A stretch of 64,000 bases of DNA from Bradyrhizobium rifense (GTDB taxonomy: Bacteria; Pseudomonadota; Alphaproteobacteria; Rhizobiales; Xanthobacteraceae): positions 18,427 through 82,426 of the forward strand of contig NZ_VSSS01000084.1 of NCBI RefSeq assembly GCF_008123425.1. The letters are read 5' to 3'. Positions 51,322 through 57,802 of this stretch are shown in pieces. Below the pieces are notes generated by a model that was not told where the DNA came from, did no database searches, and saw only the letters and a list, made by a program, of their open reading frames with translations. The stretch's first letter is position 1. Each line of letters starts with the position of its first letter. Position numbers and translations under genes: made by a program.

Positions 51322-52007
51322 TAGGTCACGTCCTCGGCAGCGAGGAGGTAGGCGAGGTCGTAGACGGCGGACTGCTCCGAGGCAATCTTGAGCGTGTCCT
51401 GCAACGCCGCCTTGATCGCCGGCATCGCGGCTTCCAACTCGCGCCGGCCAACGCCGTCGACGAGCACGACCGCATCGAAGATGTCCTCGCCGGTGTCGGC
51501 ACGCAGCTCCGTTTCTCGTGTCTTCACCCGCGTCGTATCCGGTGCAGCGACGCCGAGGTGCGCGCCAACCACGCCATCGAGCGCAGCAATGCGGTGGGCG
51601 AGCTTCCCGGCCTGCGCCTCGAAATCGGTCAAGCCTCCGGGCTCCAAATCAAGACGGATCGTCGCGAGCGCACCGCCGATGCCGCGGCCTGTGCTGGCCG
51701 ACGTAATGCAGGCCGAACGCGCAAAGTTGAGGAAGTTCGGCTGGTTGCGGGTCGTCCACTTGGTCGGATTGTTCAGGCGTGCCCGGTAGTCGTCGGAGCT
51801 TAGGACCTCGAGCGTCTTGGTCTCATAAAGCGTGAACCAGCGCTGGTGCTTGAGATTCCAATCCACCGCACGGCGCCCGGCCAGGAACCCCGGCACCCCG
51901 AGGCGCTCCGGCATGTGCTGGCGCGTATGCCAATTGTTGTATTCGGCTTCGCCCGCTTCGGCGATGTCATGCCACACCGCCATGAACGCTCTGCCTTTGA
52001 GAGCCAT
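51321..52007 (-). CDS. EthD-like/dimeric alpha-beta-barrel protein of unknown function
   Basis: 228 residues. MAVWHDIAEAGEAEYNNWH and HMPERLGVPGFLAGRR resemble the ligand-binding half of dimeric alpha-beta-barrel proteins (EthD/DUF4286-like), and a second similar half follows. The start at 52007 is preceded by GGGAGGGAG; an open frame to 52058 would run into the operator. First gene of the operon leading to the dehydrogenase, carrier and isomerase. Possibly acts on the same aromatic or cyclic substrate. Confidence 0.65.
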   Translation of the reverse strand: MALKGRAFMAVWHDIAEAGEAEYNNWHTRQHMPERLGVPGFLAGRRAVDWNLKHQRWFTLYETKTLEVLSSDDYRARLNNPTKWTTRNQPNFLNFARSACITSASTGRGIGGALATIRLDLEPGGLTDFEAQAGKLAHRIAALDGVVGAHLGVAAPDTTRVKTRETELRADTGEDIFDAVVLVDGVGRRELEAAMPAIKAALQDTLKIASEQSAVYDLAYLLAAEDVT

Positions 52008-52028
52008 CAGCTCCCTCCCGTTTATTTT

Positions 52029-52062
52029 GTTCTCTGATATGAACATGTTTATAGACATGAAC
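52029..52062. promoter_or_regulatory. two tandem IclR-type operator sites
   Basis: GTTCTCTGATATGAAC (52029-52044) and GTTTATAGACATGAAC (52047-52062) both match GTTCA-N6-TGAAC or its reverse with one mismatch in a half-site, spaced 18 bases centre to centre, just upstream of the operon start at 52007. Confidence 0.6.
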
Positions 52063-52106
52063 TAGCGGGAGTCAACTGGCCAGAGGGCCAATGGATCGAT
52101 CACCTG

Positions 52107-52742
52107 CTACGCGGCTGCGCCGCGCAGCCACGCCGCACCCCTGGCGTACAGAGCTTCGACCTCCGGCCCCTTGAGGCCAGGCATGTCCTTCTTCACCGTG
52201 TAGCCAATACGCGTCTGCAAATAGGCGAGGTGCCGATAGCCTGCTGGGAACTGCTCCAGCAGCGCACGGTCGAGCTGAGGCACTGCACCGGGGGTGACCG
52301 GGTCCATGCGATCTTTCTCGTAGATCGGCTGGCGCAGAACGATGCCCCACTTCCCTTCGCGCTTCTCGAGGAAGTCATAGAACCGTCCGGTGCAGAGAAC
52401 GTCGGCCAGCACGCCTTCGACCTCGGCACGCTGGGAGATCGTCATCTTGGTTTGGGATATGGCCCGTTCGCCTGCGAGATCGACCGCGATACCGCCAAGG
52501 AAATGCAGGATGCTGACACCCTTGACCCAGCCCTCCTTACTGATCGCGATGAATTCGTCCCCCGTGCCTTGCGTCCAGGTGGCCATCATCCGACCGTCCT
52601 TGTGCCAGACCGTGCGGAACCGTTCCCAGTCACCGGCATCGCGCCAGACGACCCAGTTCTGTAGCAGCTCGCGGATCAGCCGCTCATCCCTGACAGCGTT
52701 CTCTTCCGGCAAAAGGTCTGTTCTGTCGTGCATGCCGCCCAT
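52107..52742 (-). CDS. SnoaL-like (NTF2 fold) protein
   Basis: 211 residues. The N-terminal half fits the NTF2-like/SnoaL fold: IRELLQNWVVWRDAGDWERF, WHKDGRMMATWTQG, FLEKREGKWGIVLRQ. The extra C-terminal 60 residues are unusual for the fold (GYRHLAYLQTRIGY). Members are isomerases, dehydratases or small ring-modifying enzymes. It has its own operator upstream (52777-52792), within the same regulated cluster. Confidence 0.75.
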   Translation of the reverse strand: MGGMHDRTDLLPEENAVRDERLIRELLQNWVVWRDAGDWERFRTVWHKDGRMMATWTQGTGDEFIAISKEGWVKGVSILHFLGGIAVDLAGERAISQTKMTISQRAEVEGVLADVLCTGRFYDFLEKREGKWGIVLRQPIYEKDRMDPVTPGAVPQLDRALLEQFPAGYRHLAYLQTRIGYTVKKDMPGLKGPEVEALYARGAAWLRGAAA

Positions 52743-52776
52743 CGTTTGGCTCCCGCGTGTTCCTATATAAAAACGC

Positions 52777-52792
52777 GTTCACAAATACGCAC
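52777..52792. promoter_or_regulatory. IclR-type operator site
   Basis: GTTCACAAATACGCAC: one good half-site (GTTCA) and one degraded one, 35 bases upstream of the SnoaL-like gene. Confidence 0.45.
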
Positions 52793-52834
52793 GCTGGGGC
52801 GGCCTGCGTCAACTGCTTTGGGAGGTCGAACGGT

Positions 52835-53617
52835 CTAGGCAGTCCGCTTCGGCAGGAGATGACGACGCAGGTCGTCCGTCACGCGTTTGAGAGCCGCTTC
52901 TGCCTTGGCCTTTACGCCAGGGCTGAACCGCGCTGCCGGAACCGCGACGTTGATGGCGCCTACCGGAGCGTTGCCGGCATCCAGAACCGGCACGGCGATG
53001 CCAATGATTCCGGGCGTCCATTCCTCGTGCGAATAGGCGAACCCGGTTTCCCTGATAGCGCTGAGCTGCTTGCGCAGCGCCGATACCGATCTGAGCGTTG
53101 CCGGCGTGGCAGCGTTGAATCGCACCCGCCCGAAATACTCTTTTTGGAAATCGGACGGCATATAGGCAAGGATCGCCTTTCCGCCGGACGTGGCATAAAG
53201 CGGTGCGAGATCGCCAAGGCGCATATGGGTGACCAGTCTGGCCGGTCCGAGGACCGTCGCCACGACTTCGGCCTCGTCGCCCTTCAGCTGATTGAGGGCG
53301 CTGCTCTCGCCGGCCTCCCGCGTGATATCTGCCAGGAATGCCTCTGCTTGGGCCATGAGGTCCCGCGCCTGACCCGCGCTCTGAGACAGGCTCAGCAAGG
53401 TGGGGCCCAGCCTGTAACCCCGACCGCTTGGCGTGACTTCGACGTAACCCCGCGCAATCAGGTTGCGCAGCAGCTGGGTCAGGCTGCTCTTCGGAATCTG
53501 AAGGGCCTCCCCGATTTCGTTGTGCGCCATTTCTCGGCCGGCACGAGCCAACAGTTCGAGAAGATCGAGGACTCGGTCGGCGGACTTCACCGCGCCTTGT
53601 GTGCTATCCGACATCAA
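52835..53617 (-). CDS. IclR-family transcriptional regulator
   Basis: 260 residues. The N-terminal winged helix has RVLDLLELLARAGREMAHNEI, LQIPKSSLTQLLRNL and ARGYVEVTPSGRGYRLG. The C-terminal IclR effector domain has LYATSGGKAILAYMP and GIIGIAVPVLDAGNAPVGAINVA. These regulators bind aromatic or small organic acids. A perfect palindromic operator (53625-53640) precedes its own start, and matching sites precede the cluster genes, implying autoregulation and control of the cluster. Confidence 0.92.
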   Translation of the reverse strand: MMSDSTQGAVKSADRVLDLLELLARAGREMAHNEIGEALQIPKSSLTQLLRNLIARGYVEVTPSGRGYRLGPTLLSLSQSAGQARDLMAQAEAFLADITREAGESSALNQLKGDEAEVVATVLGPARLVTHMRLGDLAPLYATSGGKAILAYMPSDFQKEYFGRVRFNAATPATLRSVSALRKQLSAIRETGFAYSHEEWTPGIIGIAVPVLDAGNAPVGAINVAVPAARFSPGVKAKAEAALKRVTDDLRRHLLPKRTA

Positions 53618-53624
53618 TCATCTC

Positions 53625-53640
53625 GTTCATAAGTGTGAAC
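53625..53640. promoter_or_regulatory. perfect IclR-type operator upstream of the regulator gene
   Basis: GTTCATAAGTGTGAAC, a perfect 5-6-5 inverted repeat (GTTCA/TGAAC), 8 bases before the regulator start codon. Confidence 0.7.
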
Positions 53641-54684
53641 GCATACTGCGGGCTGGCTGGATGGTCAAGGGAAGTAGTCCGCTGCCGGCTGATGTTGGTG
53701 TTGCGCTCTGATCTCGACACCAAGCAACCCGGCCGAGTTGGACTTTCACCTCTCGGCGCGCGGCCTCTGGCACCTTAGGCTTCGTGAAGTCCAATTGTGT
53801 AGCGACGCGAGCGCGCCTTCAGTCTCGCGGGTGGACGATCCATTGGCGCGAGGTAATGAATTTGCCCGTCAAGTCGGGCTTTGGCGTCTGCGTGTTCGTA
53901 TTGCGCGGCATGACTTCGATCATAGCGAATCTAGCCGGAAGAAGGCCTCATGATCGAATGGGCGCAGGCATCGTCGCGTCGATCAGGTAGCGAGCCAGAC
54001 CGGCGTCAGGTGCTGGTCACCCTAGAGGGGCCCAGCTGGCAAGTCGGCCGCGCTGCGCAGCGCTGCCGACAGCTTTCTCGCGAAGAGCCGCGCCGCGTAA
54101 CCTGCGGCTCGGGACGCTGATATCGCGGATTCTACCGCTCAGATGATCATCTATTGATACCGTCGATTACGTTCGTTCTGCTTTGTCGAGATTGTTTCTG
54201 GCGCGAAACTGTTGCGGTTAGCGAACCTTGGGGCGGAGCCGTTTCACACGACTAGCTCCGACCGCTCGGAGGACTGCATGTCGGGTGTATGAGTCAGTCC
54301 CATCATGGATGGGAGCGAGACTTCAAGTCTTTCAATTGGTTAGGAGGCGGCGAGTGCACAACGTGTGCGCGCCGGGAGATCAAAAAAGATATCGCGACAG
54401 CCAGCATGAGCAGGGTTCTTCGAAACGGTAGATCGCTCGTAGAACCCTCGAAGAGGAAGAGGAAGAGGCGACCGACGAGGCTCTGACCGAAATCGCAAAG
54501 ACGGCGATCAATCAGGAGGCTGAAGCAGCCTGACCCTTTCGTGTGAGTTAGAAAACGCCCCGCGTGCGGGGCGTTTTTTATTTCCGTCGAGAGGCGGGCG
54601 CCTGGTTCCATTTTTTGACAGTGAGTTCAGACATTCGCCACAAAGCTTGGCGACACATCCGCCAGTCCCCGCATCGAGGCTGCC
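53641..54684. other. 1-kb stretch without an assignable gene
   Basis: Only short frames occur. Near 54433-54536 one frame shows a coding-like acidic tail (a run of Glu, then ATDEALTEIAKTAINQEAEAA) ending at a TGA just ahead of a terminator, but a stop lies upstream and no start codon is found. It is probably the 3' end of a decayed gene. The remainder (53641-54430) shows nothing recognisable. Confidence 0.5.
54554..54580 (+). terminator. strong rho-independent terminator
   Basis: GC-rich inverted repeat AACGCCCCGC / GCGGGGCGTT followed by TTTTATTT, about 20 bases after the acidic reading-frame remnant and 105 bases before the RNase HII gene. Confidence 0.9.
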
Positions 54685-55551
54685 GTGACCCGATATTCAC
54701 TGGAAGAACTACGTCAACGCTATGTCATAGAGGGCAGGCCCCTTGAGGCAAGCCTCGAAGAAATCCTGCGCGCTGACAGCCGCGCGGGAGCACGGGGTAT
54801 CTTGGCGATGATCGAAAAGCGGCGCTTTGAAAATCGGTCCGAAGGTCAGCGGCTTCGCAAGATGCTCCGCTTTGAAACACGTCTCTGGCAAGAAGGCCAG
54901 GAAGCTATCGCGGGCGTCGATGAGGCTGGCATGAGTCCGCTCGCGGGGCCAGTCGCGGCTGCCGCAGTGATATTGAAGCCCGGCACGCGCATATTTGGAA
55001 TCGACGATTCAAAAAAGCTGGACGCAAATTCGCGCGAGTCTCTCGCGAAAGAGATCAAGGAAAAGGCGGCCTCATGGTCTGTCGCGTTTGTTGAGGTAGA
55101 GGAGATCGACACCATCAACATCTACTGGGCGGGCATCCTTGCCATGCGGCGGGCTGTTGAAGGGCTGGAAGTCACTCCGCAGCATCTTTTGATCGACGCG
55201 AAACGCTTGAAAGACATCGCGATCCCGCAGCAGGCGATAATCAAGGGCGACACCAAATCCGCAAGCATCGCTGCCGCCTCTATTTTGGCGAAGGTTTCGC
55301 GCGATGCGCTGATGCGAACGCTTGACATGCGTCATCCCGGCTACGGCTTCGCCGACCACAAGGGCTATCCCGTACGCGCCCACTATGCCGCTCTGTCCAG
55401 GCTAGGCGCATGCGCTGCCCATAGACGTTCGTTCGGCCCTGTGCGTGAAGTCCTTGGCTTGCCGCCGTTGCCACCTTGGCCTTTGCCAACGGAGCGTGCC
55501 GACGCCCCGTCGGGGCCTGAGGCATCGCTGTTGCGCGCTGCGAGCACTTAA
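54685..55551 (+). CDS. rnhB: ribonuclease HII
   Basis: 288 residues from a GTG (GAGG upstream). The RNase HII core (about 75-255) has GVDEAGMSPLAGPV with the first two acidic residues, DDSKKL, LLIDAKRL and KGDTKSASIAAASILAKVSRD, so all catalytic acids appear present. It cuts RNA in RNA-DNA hybrids and removes ribonucleotides. An extra N-terminal domain of about 70 residues (LEELRQRYV, ILRADSRAGARGIL) precedes the core, as in Firmicute-type or other long RNase HII proteins. Usual GRGPLAG is GMSPLAG here, a small departure. Confidence 0.9.
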   Translation: MTRYSLEELRQRYVIEGRPLEASLEEILRADSRAGARGILAMIEKRRFENRSEGQRLRKMLRFETRLWQEGQEAIAGVDEAGMSPLAGPVAAAAVILKPGTRIFGIDDSKKLDANSRESLAKEIKEKAASWSVAFVEVEEIDTINIYWAGILAMRRAVEGLEVTPQHLLIDAKRLKDIAIPQQAIIKGDTKSASIAAASILAKVSRDALMRTLDMRHPGYGFADHKGYPVRAHYAALSRLGACAAHRRSFGPVREVLGLPPLPPWPLPTERADAPSGPEASLLRAAST

Positions 55552-55574
55552 CCCGCTCGGACCTCGACGAATCC

Positions 55575-55778
55575 CTACTTCGGGGGCGCTCCGGTCGCTG
55601 TCTCGCTAGAGGGAGCGGTCACCGTGACGTCATGGCCCTCACGTAGCGCGATTGAAGCGGCCGCAACTGCGGCCTCGAACGCAGCTTCCTTCGTGGCGTA
55701 TTCATTCTCCGCCTTGCCGTCGTGGCGTATGCGCCACGCGCCGTCTCTTCCAATTATCTCATATTTCGCGATTCCCAT
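55575..55778 (-). CDS. small DUF2188-like protein, 67 aa
   Basis: MGIAKYEIIGRDGAWRIRHD opens a beta-hairpin-like sequence, then YATKEAAFEAAVAAAS and a Thr/Ser/Pro tail. The pattern (strand, 'W.I.HDGK', 'Y.TKEAAFEAA') resembles DUF2188. AGGAAG lies 8 bases upstream. Function unknown. The 240 bases that follow up to the next gene hold nothing recognisable. Confidence 0.6.
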   Translation of the reverse strand: MGIAKYEIIGRDGAWRIRHDGKAENEYATKEAAFEAAVAAASIALREGHDVTVTAPSSETATGAPPK

Positions 55779-56022
55779 GATTTGTCTTCCTAGCTGGCGT
55801 CGTGGGCAGTTTTGGTAGGCTGGTGTTGTTTGGATGGGGGAAAGCTCTTCTATAATCCCTCGGTTTTGCCTTTAATTGGGGTCGCCGAACGCTCTCGTCA
55901 GGCCCCCAAGAAATCCTCTCGCCGCTTCGCTCCGGTGCTGAACTCAACGTTTTAAAGCACTCGTGCTTTGCTTTCTTTCTGAGCGTCGCGCCCCGCCGTA
56001 TGCCGCGCGGCTCTTCGTTTGC

Positions 56023-56389
56023 TCAAGCGAAGCGTGTCGGTCTCGGGGGGTGGGCCGTCTTGGGGTGGCGATCGTGCAGAAACTCGGCGAGGTCGTTGGC
56101 AATGACGCCGTCGTCTATGGCGGCGGCGAACAGACGCTCCTTGCGCGTCGCGCGGGAGATCGGCCCACGTCTTCAATGCTGCTCTCCCGAGCAGCGCACC
56201 GAACCTTTGTTCATCACCTTGGGCAGAGCGACCTCTCTCCATTACCGTATCCTGTAGGGGCGGCTCGTCGATCTTTGCCGAAGTGCCCATGGCGGCCTGG
56301 CGCGATCCTTCGTCGGCCAGTCTGCCATCTCCGGCCACCTCGCCAACTAAACGTTTGGCCGTCCCAGCGCTGGAGTGTTTCCTCCTCAT
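56023..56389 (-). pseudogene. CsbD-like fusion protein, frameshifted paralogue of 18293-18694
   Basis: The first part (MRRKHSSAGTAKRLVGEVAG, RFGALLGRAALKTWADLPRD) parallels the intact gene at 18.3 kb. An extra G near 56148 changes frame. The ending ERLFAAAIDDGVIANDLAEF and HDRHPKTAHPPRPTRF then resumes in the other frame with a stop at 56023. It follows the SDR gene after 14 bases, likely in one transcript. Confidence 0.7.
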
Positions 56390-56403
56390 TGCATTGCCTT
56401 TCG

Positions 56404-57181
56404 TCAGATGTCTTTGGCGCTGTCGCCGCCTGTGACCTCGTACTCGGCGCCCGTCACCATTTGGCGGAGTCGGATGCGAGGAAGACCGCAGCCGGCGAGA
56501 TGTCGTCCGGCTGGAGCCAGCCGACCTTGCCTTGTTCGCCGAAGGACTCGCTGACACGCTTCTCGTATCGGGTGAGGGCGGTGTCGACGAGGCCGGGGAT
56601 GAGCGCGTTCACGGTGATGTTGTATTCGCCGAGCTCCATCGCCGCGGACTTCGTCAGGCCGAGAATACCCCATTTGGATGCGGAATAGCTCGAGGCGTCC
56701 TTGGTGCCGTGCTTGCCCTGCATGGAAGAGAGGAGGATGAAACGGCCCTTCTTACGTGCGACCATCTTGGGCGCGAACGCGCGGACGGTGTTGGCGGTGC
56801 CGTTGAGATTGTTGTCGATGACGTCCCGCCAGTCCGTGTCCTCCATATCGAGGAGCGGCATCCAGCGCTGAATGGCCGCGTTGGCTACCACGACGTCGAT
56901 CCTGCCGTAATCTCGCTCCATGCGATCAGCTTGTGACGCCAGGCCGCGATGTCGCGAATGTCGGCCTTGATACTCTCGCCCTTGCTGCCGAACGACTTGA
57001 TCATGCGGACCGTCTCGTCGAGCTCTTCTTGGGAGGCCGGCACGGCATTTGATGTAGGAGAAACCTCGCCCGCAATATCGATGGCCACGATGTCGGCGCC
57101 ATTGGCCGCCATTTCGACAGCAATCGCTCGGCCTATGCCGCGCGCGGCGCCGGTCACGACGACGATCTTGTCTCGGAGCAT
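56404..57181 (-). pseudogene. short-chain dehydrogenase with two one-base deletions
   Basis: A complete SDR in three frames: VVVTGAARGIGRAIAVEM with the cofactor site, then DYGRIDVVVANAAIQRW, SSMQGKHGTKDASSYSASKWG with the Tyr-Lys pair and PGLVDTALTRYE, then MVTGAEYEVTGGDSAKDI. Frame is lost near 56940 (GGCCTGG, one C fewer than expected) and near 56462 (AAA instead of AAAA). Both lesions are homopolymer losses, so a sequencing artefact is quite possible and the real gene may be intact. It follows the 50-aa Tat-type peptide gene by 31 bases under an exact EcfG promoter. Confidence 0.8.
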
Positions 57182-57212
57182 GGAGCCGCGACCAGGCCGG
57201 ATCGGGCCGGCG

Positions 57213-57365
57213 CTACGCTCCCGCCGGCGCCTCGGGCACCGGTTTGCCCTCGAGCTCCTTTGGTCCGCTGTTCGAACGTACCTGTGCCGCCGCCGATCCG
57301 ACGGCGGCCAATGCGCCTACCGCGGCTGCGCCTTTCAGCACTCCACGCCGTGCCTGATCCGCCAT
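57213..57365 (-). CDS. 50-aa peptide with Tat-like signal
   Basis: MADQARRGVLKGAAAVGALA reads as a twin-arginine leader with a hydrophobic core, an AAAQ cleavage-like site and a short polar rest rich in Pro, Lys and Glu. GGGAGC precedes the ATG. No family recognised; the mature part would be only about 22 residues. First gene of the EcfG-controlled unit leading to the SDR. Confidence 0.6.
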   Translation of the reverse strand: MADQARRGVLKGAAAVGALAAVGSAAAQVRSNSGPKELEGKPVPEAPAGA

Positions 57366-57392
57366 TTGTTGCTCCCTTTGCCACAGGCTGGC

Positions 57393-57417
57393 AACGGGCC
57401 GACCGCAGGACCGTTCC
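57393..57417 (-). promoter_or_regulatory. EcfG-type promoter of the Tat-peptide/SDR unit
   Basis: Minus strand GGAAC (57413-57417), 16 bases, CGTT (57393-57396), 28 bases before the ATG. Confidence 0.8.
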
Positions 57418-57802
57418 TAGAGTCGGGCTAGGTGCGTATCCAGAAGCCGGCTCTAGCAGGCTCTCTGTCAGCTTGAGGTGGTGGGAGGCGACAACGGGTC
57501 ATCGAAAACCTTCTGCTTGGCCCATGGCCAATTGCGCGATCCATTCTAGCGGGCCCTGCTACGCTCTCTGCAGGTGTCGGCGCCTTGCATTGGAGGTCAT
57601 GACAAGCATGCCAAGCTACCTTGATTAGCGTGTGCTCTAATGGAACCGGCGCGCTCGGCATCGTGTCGGCGATCATGACCAAGCGTCGGGATATTTGTAC
57701 GGCATCTTCAACGCGCAGGCCTTCTGGGCCATGGCGGCTTCTTGCGCAATAGCCCTTCCCCTGGCGCGAAGGCTTCGGGAGCCGCCATAACTCGGATATG
57801 CG
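57418..57802. other. intergenic stretch before the LigD stop
   Basis: No gene or clear signal was recognised in these 385 bases between the EcfG-controlled SDR unit and the 3' end of ligD. A short minus-strand frame near 57670-57740 (ACALKMPYKYPDAW) is too small to judge. Confidence 0.5.

Noticed and set aside
52029..52062. Possible CRISPR or tandem repeat array
   Set aside because: Only two related 16-bp palindromes occur and they match the IclR operator; no array of repeats and spacers is present anywhere in the window.
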